NCBI GenBank assembly: GCA_013398275.1
Contig: VZSE01002721.1
Coordinates: 999,075 to 1,063,074, forward strand
Length of the DNA: 64,000 nt
Origin: Promerops cafer
Taxonomy: Eukaryota > Chordata > Aves > Passeriformes > Nectariniidae
Direction of reading: 5' to 3'
How positions within the stretch are numbered: the stretch's first letter is position 1; each line of letters starts with the position of its first letter. Under the pieces are notes generated by a model, which saw only the letters and a program-made list of their open reading frames with translations, had not been told where the DNA came from and did no database searches. Below, piece by piece: positions 39,475-50,500 of the stretch. A program made the translations under genes and the position numbers.

Positions 39475-40095
39475 GCCCGGCCTAAACTCCCTAGCAGTTT
39501 CTAAAGTACATTAAGTTACATAAACACGTCTCGGAAAAGAATACACTCCAGCCTGCGATAGTCACCAAAGTGACCCCTCGTACCGCCTCGCACCCGAACC
39601 CGCCGGGCCCCCACGGCCGCAGCGCCACGGGAGCGTTGGGGCCCGACCCGGCGGGCGATGCCCGCTGCTCCCGGGACTGTCCGGGCCGAGGAGCAGCGAG
39701 GGTGCGGCCGGACCCAGCCTTGCCCTCCTCTCTAGTGCATCCCTGGTAAGGGATCACGTTTGCAGAGACCCGAGAGTGGGGGAAGGAGCAACAGTTCTGC
39801 GCTTGCACACGGCTTACCCCCAACCCTTTTTTGGGAGGCTGAAGTGCCCGCGAGGGAATTTGCCTTAATTGGATACGAAACTTTTTTCCTCCCAATCTGC
39901 CTTCTTCCCTCTTTGGCCACAACGACCAGGAGCGATGGTCGCCTCCCTGGCACCTCCTCCCGGGCTGTGTCTTCCCGCAACCGAGCGGGTTGCCCCGCTG
40001 CCCTCAAAAATGTCCCTGCAGATGCACCCCCGGGTACCTAACCCAGACATGGTGCAGGAGATACCTGAGAGCCTCCCGGAGCCCCGGGGTGAAAG

Positions 40096-40135
40096 TTACG
40101 TCAGCAGAGGGGGATTTGGGAAAGGAGTGACGTAA
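40096..40135. promoter_or_regulatory. Head-to-head pair of CRE/ATF motifs
   Basis: TTACGTCA (40096-40103) and TGACGTAA (40128-40135) are exact reverse complements separated by 24 bp. TGACGTAA is a CREB/ATF and C/EBP-ATF type site. The pair lies about 2.1 kb upstream of the predicted start. Confidence 0.45.
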
Positions 40136-40256
40136 TGAAGAGTTAGAAGTCTATGATTTGAGCGGTTCGGCAGTAAACCCGAGACGAAAAGGAGAGGAGA
40201 GGAAAGGGGTGACTGGGAATGGTTTCCCACGCTGGTGCCAGTTTAAGCCGGGTTTT

Positions 40257-40315
40257 CTTATCGTGTTTATCGGAGGAAATAAAATGGGGCTTGTAGCCCG
40301 GCTATAACGTAAACA
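40257..40315. promoter_or_regulatory. Two GATA sites and a forkhead motif
   Basis: CTTATC (40257-40262) and TTTATC (40266-40271), followed by GTAAACA (40309-40315), a forkhead core. GATA and FOXA sites co-occur in endoderm enhancers. The functional call is inference. Confidence 0.35.
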
Positions 40316-41366
40316 GGCTAATCGGCAGGGAAAAAACCCAAGGCGCCTGAGAGTAAAACACGGGTCACTTTGGAGCCAGGGAAAGAGGCGCCTGCCAGGC
40401 CAACGTGGCCATTCTTCCCAGCCATCCTCACCTTTCGGGCAGGCACCCTCCAGGCCCGGGCGGGTCCCCACCACCCACCATGGGCTTACAATGAGCACCG
40501 GCAAACCCCTCCCAGCGAGCAAAGCCCGTCTCTTGAAAAAAAAAAAAAAAAAAGGTCACGGTATTTCTCACTTTATATCCACCTTTTCGCGTGTTTGAAA
40601 TACCCTCGTGTTTAACTGGAGAAGGGGCATCCAGAAGGCTGAAAGGAAACGCGGGGTTTAAAGCTCGGCGCTTTTCAGCACAGAAATTTGTAGTGGCAGC
40701 ACGCAAGCTGGGGAGAAGCGGCGTGGGCTTCGACTCCCGCGACTTCCACTGCTCTTGTCTCACATTTGCAGGTAAAACACACGGCAGAAATGTTTTACGA
40801 TTCAAGCTAGGATCGGAAGACGAGCCGGGCAGAAAAAAAATCACTGCCCTCGCGTGCAAAAGCTTATTTTCTATTTAATATTGCACTCACTAAAATACAC
40901 CTAAAAGTAAAAAGGAAAAAAAAAGTCACTCCAGCCTGGCGGGGTGACCGATATTATTTAACGATATTATTTAGAGACAAGTGACAAGAAAGAAGTATCA
41001 CCTTTAATCATACAATTTAATAAAGAAACGGTTTCTCGGGAAAGTGATTGTTTTCCGATCAAACCCCTGCCGCGCTACACCAGAAAAATTAACGTGCACA
41101 ATAAACTTCCAAGTCACAATCAGTTCACCCACGCCGGCAGAGCAGATCGCTACAGACAGCGTTTTACCGCAGCCCCAGCACTGCAAATTCTTCACCTCCC
41201 CTTCACCTCGCCTGGAAAGACCGAAAGAAAAGCCGTGCCTACCCCAGGAGCGACAGCACCGCGCATCAGCAGGTTTGGGCTCGGTTTCTGTTGGGAGGGC
41301 TCATGCCTGTCGGCTGCCGAGAGCTCGGCTCTGCTCTAGTCCAGCCCTTTGCCGCAGATGACTTTC

Positions 41367-41482
41367 TGTACAAACTGATGATGACAGATATCCAGCTGAT
41401 AACCTCTGGTGAACGAAGTTATTTTAATTTCCAGTCACTTTCCTGCTAAGTACCATATCAGTTTGTACACAGCTGAGATAAG
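41367..41482. promoter_or_regulatory. Candidate proximal enhancer: inverted repeat with E-box/GATA composites
   Basis: A 13-bp perfect inverted repeat, TGTACAAACTGAT (41367-41379) and ATCAGTTTGTACA (41457-41469), brackets 77 bp. Within and beside it are two E-box/GATA composites: CAGCTGATAA (41393-41402) and CAGCTG joined to AGATAAG (41470-41482). Composite E-box/GATA elements are used by bHLH-GATA complexes in cardiac and blood lineages. Work on the chicken GATA6 locus (Burch and colleagues) placed heart enhancers in the upstream flank. Equating this block with them is inference. Confidence 0.4.
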
Positions 41483-41772
41483 AGGGTTGAGGAGCGGGGG
41501 GGTAATAAGAAAGAAACGGAGGAAAAATGCCTCCCGCCAGCTGTTGGGATGGACACATCCCACAGCTTGCTTTGGCTTCACCTGACGGTTGGGGCAACTC
41601 AAGGAGGAGCAACATTTTTTCATCTTGGACAGCTCGGGTTTTGACGAGCAACAACTAAGGAGATTTGATGGAGGGATACGTTCGCCTGGTTGCTCAGGGC
41701 GAAAGCCAGGCACACATCCCCCCCCCGGGCCGCTGCCAGGGGACTTTCGCTGACATGCTGGGAGGCGCGGAG

Positions 41773-41807
<35 letters not shown>
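41773..41807 (+). repeat. Poly(A) tract of 35 bases
   Basis: A pure A run with an ambiguous base (N) at 41815 just downstream. Its length is probably unreliable in the assembly. There is no retrocopy upstream of it, so it is not a pseudogene tail. Confidence 0.85.
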
Positions 41808-41810
<3 letters not shown>

Positions 41811-42036
41811 TCAGNAAAACAAACAAAACCTTACAGAAGTTCAATATTCACCATAAAAAAAAAGATTTTATCCGGGTAGGAGGGAAGAGTGTGTATTATT
41901 TCTGGGTTAAAAAAAATTAAAAAAGAAAAAAGGAAAAAGAAAAAAGACTGGGGTATCTGGCAGAGCCAGCCCTCTCTGCTCGTTCCTGCTCGCCGAGCAG
42001 GGGTCCGTCGCCCCTTCTCTGCAGGCGCCCCGAGGT

Positions 42037-42202
42037 GCCCCCCCCGCCCCCGCCCCCGGCGCTGCGACGGCCCGGCTGGCCCCGGGACTGGCACCCCTGC
42101 GGAGTCCCGTGTTTGTTTAGGGCTGGCCGAGCCCAATCAGGGCCGGCTGCCTGCAGTTTTCCGGCAGGGCTGCGAGAGGCGCCTCCTCTCTCCTTTTTAT
42201 AC
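42037..42202 (+). promoter_or_regulatory. GATA6 proximal promoter
   Basis: In order: a run of GC boxes (C-rich units of CCCCCGCCCC type, 42037-42058), a CCAAT box (42133-42137), and a TATA-like TTTTTATA (42194-42201). The spacing between CCAAT and TATA-like box (about 60 bp) is typical and predicts a start site near 42225-42235. It is followed by a GC-rich leader and, 1.4 kb downstream, the first coding exon, which matches GATA6 genes with a non-coding exon 1. The start site itself is inferred. Confidence 0.55.
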
Positions 42203-42227
42203 ATGAGCTGCCGGCCGCCGCCGCCGG

Positions 42228-42315
42228 AGTCGCTGCCGCCACTCGCCCCCGCCGCATTGGATTTACCGCCCGCCGCGGCCCCGCGCCCCGGCCCCATGCC
42301 GGGCACCGGCATCAG
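42228..42315 (+). other. Predicted non-coding exon 1 of GATA6 (5' UTR)
   Basis: The start is placed about 27 bp after the TATA-like box. The end is placed at ATCAG|GTTTGG, the first good donor. Spliced to the acceptor at 43635, it contains one upstream ATG (42296) opening an eight-codon ORF that ends at the TAG at 43640-43642. Other donors exist, for example near 42809, so the end is uncertain. Confidence 0.35.
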
Positions 42316-42495
42316 GTTTGGCCCCTTTCTTTCCTTGCCTCGCCGCGGTTTCGCTTGTGCTTTCTCGGTCTTCTGCCGCTGCCTCTCTGCCCTCGGGCGC
42401 TCCGAGCGGAGCGCGGCGCGGCGGCGGCTGCCCCTGGCTGGGGGAGCCCGAGGGAGACTGTGTGGGCAAACATCCGATGCCGGTGCCTGGAGCTC

Positions 42496-42527
42496 TTATC
42501 TGCCGGAGCCTTATCTCCCAGTTATCT
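42496..42527 (-). promoter_or_regulatory. Triple GATA-site cluster
   Basis: Three TTATCT sites (42496-42501, 42511-42516, 42522-42527), each an AGATAA on the minus strand, with a weaker CTATCT at 42555-42560. Start-to-start spacings of 15 and 11 bp put them on nearby helix faces. The position just after the predicted exon 1 suggests GATA auto- or cross-regulation. Confidence 0.5.
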
Positions 42528-42967
42528 CGCAGGAGGGAGAGACGTATTTGGTGCCTATCTGCGAGGGGGCTCTGTGTATGTGTGTGTCCTGTGTTCTTGT
42601 GCCTGTGGTTATCTGGAGTGCCTCGAGGTGGGCTGAGAAGGGAGAGCCTCGCCTTCTCTTGCTGTCACTTCTCTGTGTCCCCTTTCGCTTTCTACCCCTT
42701 CTCCCAGGGGCTGGACACCGGGCTCTCTGTGTCTGTCTGTCCGGCCTTCCTCATGCTGGCAGCCCCGAATCGACACCGCTCTGCTCGGGACGGGTGTCAC
42801 CGCTGCAAGGTGTGCTGGGGCTCGGGGCAGGCCCCCAGCCGGGGCTGTCCGCTGGATCCGGCCCCTACGGCAGGCACATCCCGCCCGGCCTCGGTCTGTG
42901 TCCCGCCGCCGCCGCGCGCACTTCGGGCCCGGCCCGTGCGCATCTCCCGTCTCTTGGGTGCCTTTCC

Positions 42968-42994
42968 CTCCTCCTCCTCCTCCTCCTCCTCCTT
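42968..42994 (+). repeat. CTC trinucleotide microsatellite
   Basis: About nine CTC units in predicted intron 1. Confidence 0.85.
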
Positions 42995-43114
42995 TCCGTG
43001 ACCTTGGGCTGGAAATAGGCAAACAAGCGAGGCGATGCGCGGAAGAGCTAACATCGCTCTCTGGCGAAGTAACCTTAAAGGGATCGCCTTACTAATTGTT
43101 TTCTCGGTGGAACC

Positions 43115-43129
43115 GAGTCAAATGACTCA
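43115..43129. promoter_or_regulatory. Inverted AP-1-like motif pair
   Basis: GAGTCA (43115-43120) and TGACTCA (43123-43129) are reverse complements across a 2-bp spacer. TGACTCA is the AP-1 consensus. Just upstream is a small hairpin, CTCGGT-GGA-ACCGAG. Confidence 0.4.
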
Positions 43130-43654
43130 TTCATTGAAATAATCATAACAACGACAGCAGCCAAGGAAGAGCAGACACAGGGAAAAATGCCCCCTCGCCC
43201 CCCTCTGTCCCCACGCCCTTACGCCCACCTTTGCCCCGGCGTGCTTCATGTTCATGTCGCAGCCCGGGATGCGAAGGAAGAGGGGAGCAGCCCTCCCGCG
43301 GTGCGGAAAGCGGGGCCGGAGCCGCAGCCCTGGCCCCGCGGGACTGGCGTCTCCCGGCTCGTCTTGACCTGGGCTGCCTGATCCCATTCCGCCGGAGCGA
43401 GGGACAACAGCGCCGAGGCGACATGACTGATTAAGCGCTCAGAGGGGCCAGATAAGCCCTGATGAATCTCATTACGGGAGGGAGACGGGCTGTCCTATTT
43501 GCAAACTTTGTTATTATTATTTCTCTCTCCCCCACTTCCCTGCTCTTTTGTGTCCTCCTTCCCCGCCCTGCCCTGCGGATTCCCCCCTCCACTCCTCCTC
43601 CTCCTCCCCTCTCGCCCTTCCCCATCCACACCCAGCGGCTAGAAGGGGACCTGG

Positions 43655-44555
43655 ATGGCCGTGGCTGAAGGCGGCTGGTGCGCGGTGAAGCGGTGCTCTG
43701 CGGACGCCGGCTGTTCCTCCTGTCCCTTCGCGACTAGGGAGCCGCGCCCGTCTCCTCCTTCGCCCTCCTCCTCCTCCGGCTCCCAGGGTGAACGCGGCTT
43801 CTCCAAGACTCCTCGGCCGGAGACCGACGACAGCCACCGGCCGGCCCCGCCGCCGCCCCCCGCCGCCGAGGCCAGGTCGCTGCTCGCCCCCTACGTGCAC
43901 TTCGGGACCCCCCACCCCTCCGGCCGTCCCAGCTGGGAGGACATCCTGCTCTTCGCGGACTTAGACCAAACCAACAAGCTGATCTGGTCCAGCCGCGGCC
44001 CCAAGCTGAGCGCCCTCGGCGCCGAGCAGCCCGAGGAGATGTACCAGACCCTCGCCATCTCGGCCGCCCAGGGCCCCACGCCTTACGACGGATCTCCGGG
44101 CGGCTTCATGCACTCCACGCCCAGCTCGCCCGTCTACGTGCCCACGACCCGCGTGGGCTCCATGCTGCCCACGCTGCCGTACCTGCAGGGCAGTGGGGCG
44201 GCCCAGCCCAGCCACCCGGGCGGCGGCCACGCCGTCTGGTCCCAGCCGGCCGCGGAAAGCCCCTCGTACAGCAGCGGCGGCGGCTCCCACCCCTCGGGCC
44301 GATTCCCCTATTCCCCAAGCCCGCCGGTGGCCAACGGGGCCTCTCGGGAGCCCGGCGCCTACAGCAACAGCCTGGGCGCCAGGGACCAGTACAGCCCCCT
44401 GGCCCGGCCGCTCAATGGCTCCTACCCGGGGCCTTACACGTCCTACGTGGGGCCGCAGCTCGCCCCTGCCTGGCCCACGGCGCCCTTCGAGAACTCCATG
44501 CTGCACTGCCTCCAGGGCCGGGCCGCCCCCATCCCCGTCCGGGCACCCAGCGCAG
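43655..44555 (+). CDS. GATA6: GATA6 first coding exon: start and transactivation region
   Basis: Encodes residues 1-300 and the first base of codon 301. It starts MAVAEGGWC and includes [13 protein letters not shown], then the second start MYQTLAIS (M129, ATG at 44039-44041), [16 protein letters not shown] and [17 protein letters not shown], all typical of the GATA6 activation region. The ATG at 43655 has T at -3 and G at +4, a weak context. The M129 context has G at -3. TAG at 43640 closes the frame upstream. The donor is GCAG|GTAGGA. Confidence 0.95.
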
Positions 44556-47500
44556 GTAGGAGCCGCGGGCAGGGCACGGCAGGGAGGGTGGCCGCATGCC
44601 GGGGTTGCCCGCTGGAGGGGCGGCGGGGGTGCCGGGGGGCGCGGGGGAGCGGCCGCCCCGGCGAGGGGTTCGCTGGCGAGGGGCGGCCCCGGTGTCGGTG
44701 GCAGGACGGCGGTCCCGGGACCATGGCTGTTCTGGGGTAGAGGTAACTCCCGTCGTTTGTGTTGAATTAGGGGAAAAATACACCTCCAAAAACCGGCGTT
44801 GTTTGGAATATGGCAATCGGGGTTACCAACCCAAAGATCCCGAAACGAATTGCCCGGTGTAAACTTAATTTTTAGTTTTTCCAAATCAGTACATTCCCGC
44901 TTTATGCGGTCATCTAAAGGAGAAACGGCGATAAATTCACTGCAAATTAATCGTTCTTGTATCATAGAAGAAAACTGCAGGGGTTCACTTAACCCATTTT
45001 GGATTATTTCAACTACAAAACACTTTGCTGCTTCGTTAAAAAAGAAAAGCAGCGAAGAAAAATCTCGTACATTAATGAGGAAAACTAATTTGTAAACGGC
45101 TGCTAAAATTCAGCACCTCCTGATGGGGTTTTGCTTTCATTTCTGAGGTGCCCCATCCTTACTCTATTTTTTAGTTAAGGAGATTCCCGGTGTCATTAAA
45201 TCAATTGGAGAAGCGGAGTTTGAGCTGCGATGATTTAGTCAGAGGTAGAAAGATTAACGGTTATTGCAATCTCTTCAACTTTAGAATAAATCTATGTATA
45301 TATAAATAGAGGTGTATAGGGAGGTGTGTGTGGCTATGTATATGTATTTATATATATATGTTATGCATATATATATTATGTATGTATACATATTTATGTA
45401 AATATGTGTATGCACACAGATTGATCATCATTCACTTTAAGCATAAACTCCCCACCAGGTGCATATATTTTATAGACACTGCGATTTTCTCTTTCAGTGC
45501 AGTGTTGCAGAAAATTACCCCATGGATTTTCGTCTTTCTGTAGGGCTGTACACACAATGCTCCTCCCGTCTCTTGATGATACCCTGTAGATTTCAGTATT
45601 TTAATCCTCCCACTTGGTGTTTAATATCATGACAGAGGGAAGAAAATCAGTTGTAGCGGTGATAGGAGAAGCCACATCTCAGTGTAACTAGAAAGTTGAG
45701 TTTTAAACTCAACTTTCAAAAGTTATACTGTGAAACTAGGTGATTGAGTGGAAAAAATCAGTTGTGTTTTTTTGTTGTCGTGGTTTTAATTATTATTATT
45801 TTTAAAATTTTGTCGGGAGACACGGGGGGTTGGAAAATCTCACGGCAGGGAGAGGAGAGGGGTGAGTAAGGAGCAGAGAACTGAAGGAGCTGGGCACTGG
45901 AGGAGGTTGGGGCAGGAGTGTCAAGGCAGCCGAGGAGCACAGCAGCTTCCCCTGCTGCAGCAGGTCTCTCCCGCCCTTGTGCCTCCCTCCCACCAGTGCT
46001 GGGGGCCGGAGCGGTAGGGATTAGCCTTTCCGTGAGGGAAAGGACGGGTGCCAGGGCTGCCGCATCGCGGGGCGAAGCAGCCCGGAGCTCCTGGGCTAGG
46101 CGAGTTTTCGGCTCCTGTGAGGCAAAACGCGGCAGCAAAGCCGAAGCTACGCGTTGGCCCGTGTCAAAATGGTAGAAAAATTGTAGCCGAAATGTATTTT
46201 TTACGGCTAAATATTAGACAGTTTGATAAAGCTTTCTTAATGGTACTCGGAGAGATGCTAAAACAGTATCTAAATTTAAAACTTTATTTTGTTTTCTTTG
46301 GAAATAAGTGTAGTACTCACTCCCTAAGGGGAAAAATATTTGAAAATGCCCGACAAATATTGTCACGGCAGAATTTCTTTCTGCAGGCACGAAGGCAATG
46401 CTATAAAATAAATAGCTGAGACAAAATACTGTTAAAGCTCCAGCGTCCTTGACATCCTAAGCATTTTTCTGGTTACAGTCTTCAATGGTGCTTTTAGTGC
46501 AAAGATTAATAAATCTTAGCGATGTGCTAAGAGCTAGGAGCTGACAACGTAAGTTGAACTGTGCTCTCTGGACTGTGCCGTGTGCCCGTTCCTCTTTAGC
46601 GCCTAATAATTTGCAAACGAAGGGAGGAGAGAAATGTATTTGGATGGGTGCGGGCCAAAAGGCCGTTTCTTTCTCAGCTCGATGCCCGCCGTGTCACCGC
46701 AGCACCGCAGCCCAGTCTCCAAAGCTGCTCGACCTTTACGAGCTCTCTTTCGCTGTGCAGAGAAACGTAAGAGAAAAACCCAACGATGAATTTAGGCAAG
46801 TAGCAGAGGGATGAAATAAAAAATCAGTGACGGAGCTCTGAATCTGAAACATACATTCCCAGACTCGACTCGAAATGGTGCTGTAAAAATCCAAACATCT
46901 CCCTTTACTATATCTGCACAACGTGGCACAGTCTATGTAAAATAAGTATTTATTCCCCCCTCCCCCGAAATATGGAAATGTGGAGAGGTGAATCAGAACA
47001 GGGATTCTCATGGGTGAAAGAATTAGCTTTCATAGGTGGGTTCTCTCTCTCTCTCTCTTTTTTTTTTTTTTTTTCCGTGCATTTAGACCTTTTTTTTTTT
47101 TTTCCCCTCAGTTTTCAGTAACTGTGAAAGCAGGAGGCACAATACCGCTTTTTTTTTTTTTTCCATTTCCTCAGTTTCCGACAAACCAGCTGTAATTTGA
47201 CCAAATAGCCGAGGCAAAGCGGCCGCTGCCCGTCGCTGCCTTGGCACACCAGGGCCCCGAACGCTGCCTCTAAACCTGAAGCTTTACTAGTTGTGAGGCA
47301 TTTACAATAAGAGTTAGGGTAGAAAAGTTCTTGCCAAGCTTCGACCCTGGGGATTATTGCACAAAACGACAGCTCCTTATATCCAGCTCCCAGGGTGGCT
47401 CTGGAAGTGGCTGTTCTGACAGCCACCTCACTCCCCACTCTGCTTCCCTCTAAAGGCAAGGGCACCTCCCTTTCCGTCTTGTGGGCACCACGGAGGGGGT

Positions 47501-50500
47501 TTCGTCCCTCGAGCGGACCGCAGACCCCATTCAACCCCAGCTGAATTTCCCAAGGGTCAAATCCCGACGGGAGTGGACGGCGGGCCGGGGCTGAGCCCTC
47601 TGGAGGGCCGGGGCGCACCAGCTCTGGTCCGGCTGGGAGAGCAAGAGCTCTGCCGGGGCCGGCAGCGGGTCTGGCTCATTAAAATAAATAGGCAAAAAAA
47701 CCAAAAACCAAAAAACAAAAAAGGAAAAGAAAAAACCAGGGATTTTGTAAAAAAAATTACCGCATGGCCGCCGTCACTGCCGGGGAATTGCTTTTCCGAG
47801 GGCCCGTTTCTCGCTCGCCCGGGGCCCAGGTTTCGGCGCGGCGGGGCTGGGGCCGCCCTGCGCGGGGCTACACCGGGCTCGGCGGCCGCCTGCAGCCCTG
47901 CCCCACCGCCTCTCCCCTCTGCTCCTGCCCGCAGAGCTGCTGGAGGACCTGTCCGAGAGCCGGGAGTGCGTCAACTGCGGCTCCATCCAGACCCCGCTGT
48001 GGAGGAGGGACGGCACGGGGCACTACCTCTGCAACGCCTGCGGGCTCTACACCAAAATGAACGGCCTCAGCCGGCCCCTCATCAAGCCCCAAAAGAGAGT
48101 GGTGAGTCGGGAGGGAGGCGAGGAGGGGGGGCGAGAGGACCTTCGCCCCAAGGAACCCCAGTCAGTTGTAGCCAGGGAGAAATTTGGGTCAGGGATGGGG
48201 GAGAGCAATCAGTGTATTAGCCTGGTGATCCTCTTGGATGCAAAACTCTAGTGGGGCTCCTGACCAGGTTTGCAGGCCAAACTGGTCACAGTGAGGGGTG
48301 ACAGGGCTGGCAGCCTTTTGGGAACTGCTTTGGACCCACTTCCAGGCTCTGAGCTGGCAAAATCTCTCTCTGCCCCCTTGTGAGCTGCATACTAGGCATG
48401 GGCCAGCCTGGCTTTTTGAGGTAGGAGCCCCATCTGTGAAGGGGATTCAGTGGCTTGGAAGAAATTTCTGCTGGTGATGTTGGACATTTCCAACAGAAAA
48501 AAAAAAAAAAAGAAATCAAGGTTGGAAAATGTTTGTTCAAAGGGCTAGGAATTTCTCCAGACCTGCTTTGTTTGCTGAGAGCTCGATCCTTGGGAATGTA
48601 AGCAAGTTTTGTATATAATTCAAAGAAAACCAATTGTTTAAACAATGATAATAGCCTTTGTTTTGTTTTACTCCTAAGAAATGAGCTGCAATTTTTCTAA
48701 AAATATACTCCTAAAACTAGAGGGGGAAATAAATAGTACAAACCAGAACCCCTGTTTATAACTCAGGCTGGCACTGAATAGTCAAGGAGAAAATTTAACA
48801 AGTGGGAACTGCACATTATGTTTAGCAAATCTGGGTGGAGGTCAGCAGACAGAAAGAATACTCTCTTCAGTAATGGCTGTTACCGAGCGAGCCACAATAA
48901 ATAACACCACTATAATCCAAGCTGAGGTTTGGACCCTTGTGTATGGAGACAGTGTATCAAACCCATCAGCCTTTCAAGCCCCTTTCAATCATGCCAGCTG
49001 CTTTGCTCCATGCCTGTTTTCCTTGGGCTGAAACACCTACTGTTCTTTATTTCACAACCGTTTGAATTTAGTGCTCTTACGGGAGCGAGGGGAAACAAGA
49101 CCCGAACGCACGATGATCAGAGCAGACAGTAAGCGCTTGGGAACCAACCCACCCCTGCTTAAAGACCTTTCTTTAAGCCAAAGAGTTAATTTAACTTTAA
49201 GCCAGAGGTTTATTGCTGCTAGGTGTCCGGTAAATTTCATGACTCAAGGTGTTATCTCATTAGTGGGGACAGATGCAGCGGAGGGGCCAGATTTGCCGAT
49301 TGTCTCAAGCGTCAGAGTCCGACTTGCTGTGGCACCCTGGCCCAAGGCAGATTTCAAGTAGCTGACACTTGGTTCTAGCATTTCTGTGTCCTTTTTATTT
49401 CTTTTTTTTTGAGGGAGGGGTGGGAGTGAGAAGACTAAAGCAGAGTCAAACTACAGCCCGATTTCAGTCTGACACCTCAGCGAAATAACTCTGAAATAGC
49501 TCTGTGTAACAATCCCTACCAAGTACCCTGGCCATAACTATAAATCAACTGTGACTCTGTGTTCACACAGTTGGAAATATGTAGGTGAGAAGGGAAAATG
49601 TTTTGAAAACGCTAAACATGTTTAGATTGCCCCAAAGTTTCTGATAAAATTCCAGCATCAGAAAAGTCGTTTTAGCTTCAAAACATGCCAAAACTCCGTG
49701 TCTGTTTAGATACGGGAATGAGCAAAAGCTATTGAAATAAAATGTATGAAGGTTCTTACCAAGCTGTGTAGGAAAGAGAAAGATTTAACAGAGTGAAACA
49801 GCTGACAGCATTTCACTTGCAGAGAAAGAAAACGAAGCATGTGTGTTACGACCAGCTTACTTTTACTCAATGTGGTCATGTAAAACACGTATTGAGTTGA
49901 GGGCGCAATTTGAGTGCTGTGTGCGTACATATTTAATAACTAGGTCAAAAATTCTGTTTTCATGATACTTGGATTTTTAAGATTAAAAATTGTATTTGTG
50001 TACTTCAGCCTATATAACACTTGGCTGGGTGGTTTGCTTTTTTTTCCTGCACAGTTAATAATGGATTACTGATTCAAGATTACAAAATTTGTATTTAATC
50101 TGGAGCTCTTTCTGAGCTGTGGTGTAAAATGACAGCTTACTGCTAAAGACACTCAGACAATATTCAAGAAACTCAGTTATTACTCTGGAATATTCTTCAT
50201 TCTCAAAACATTTTTATCGTTTTCCCCAGTGGCAAGCAGCCCTGTGGTATCAAAGGTGACCCAGTTATGTCTAACAACCCAACAGTAAATGATTCAAGAG
50301 GAAGGGCACTGTACCCTTAAGTTAGTAATTTCGGTTATGGACACTTTATAGTCAGAATAAGATTAATGCAATCCTCTAAAACTGACTTCTCCATGTAAAC
50401 TTGTTCAGCTGCCAGACACAGAGCTAGGCACAGATTTTTTTGCATTTTTTTGACAATGCGATACTTTGAAAAAGACTGAGATTTATGATGTAGCTGGAAT

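Larger units (their letters stand above)
42316..43635 (+). other. Predicted intron 1 of GATA6
   Basis: GC-rich intron between the inferred non-coding exon and the coding exon. It ends in a long pyrimidine tract and CACCCAG (acceptor AG at 43634-43635). It contains a cluster of GATA sites (42496-42527), a CTC microsatellite (42968-42994) and an AP-1-like inverted pair (43115-43129). Confidence 0.45.
41980..44750. other. CpG island covering the GATA6 promoter, exon 1 and first coding exon
   Basis: High G+C with abundant CpG almost throughout. The long ORFs on both strands here (for example 42035-43018 on + and 43961-44965 on -) exist only because GC-rich DNA has few stop codons. The boundaries were judged by eye. 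Confidence 0.7.
44556..47934 (+). other. Intron 2 of GATA6
   Basis: A 3379-bp intron interrupting codon 301 after its first base. It contains a TA-rich microsatellite (45292-45413), a 27-bp perfect palindrome (45691-45717), a CpG-rich patch (45900-46150), three long poly-T tracts (47041-47162) and an A-rich run (47694-47745) near its end. The acceptor is CTCCTGCCCGCAG. Confidence 0.9.

Noticed and set aside
40931..40952. Alu-like string CACTCCAGCCTGGCGGGGTG
   Set aside because: It resembles the end of a primate Alu but is short, has no Alu body, and the gene is avian-like. Chance match.
41773..41807. Poly(A) run as tail of a processed pseudogene
   Set aside because: No coding-like or mRNA-like sequence precedes it and no target-site duplication is visible.
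42035..43018. 327-residue plus-strand ORF
   Set aside because: It spans the promoter, leader and intron 1. It is rich in Pro, Leu, Ser and Arg as expected of CpG-island sequence, has no domain, and is broken by the predicted splice donor.
43961..44965. 334-residue minus-strand ORF across the GATA6 exon
   Set aside because: It lies antisense to a certain coding exon in very GC-rich DNA with few stops. It has no domain and a composition set by the opposite frame.
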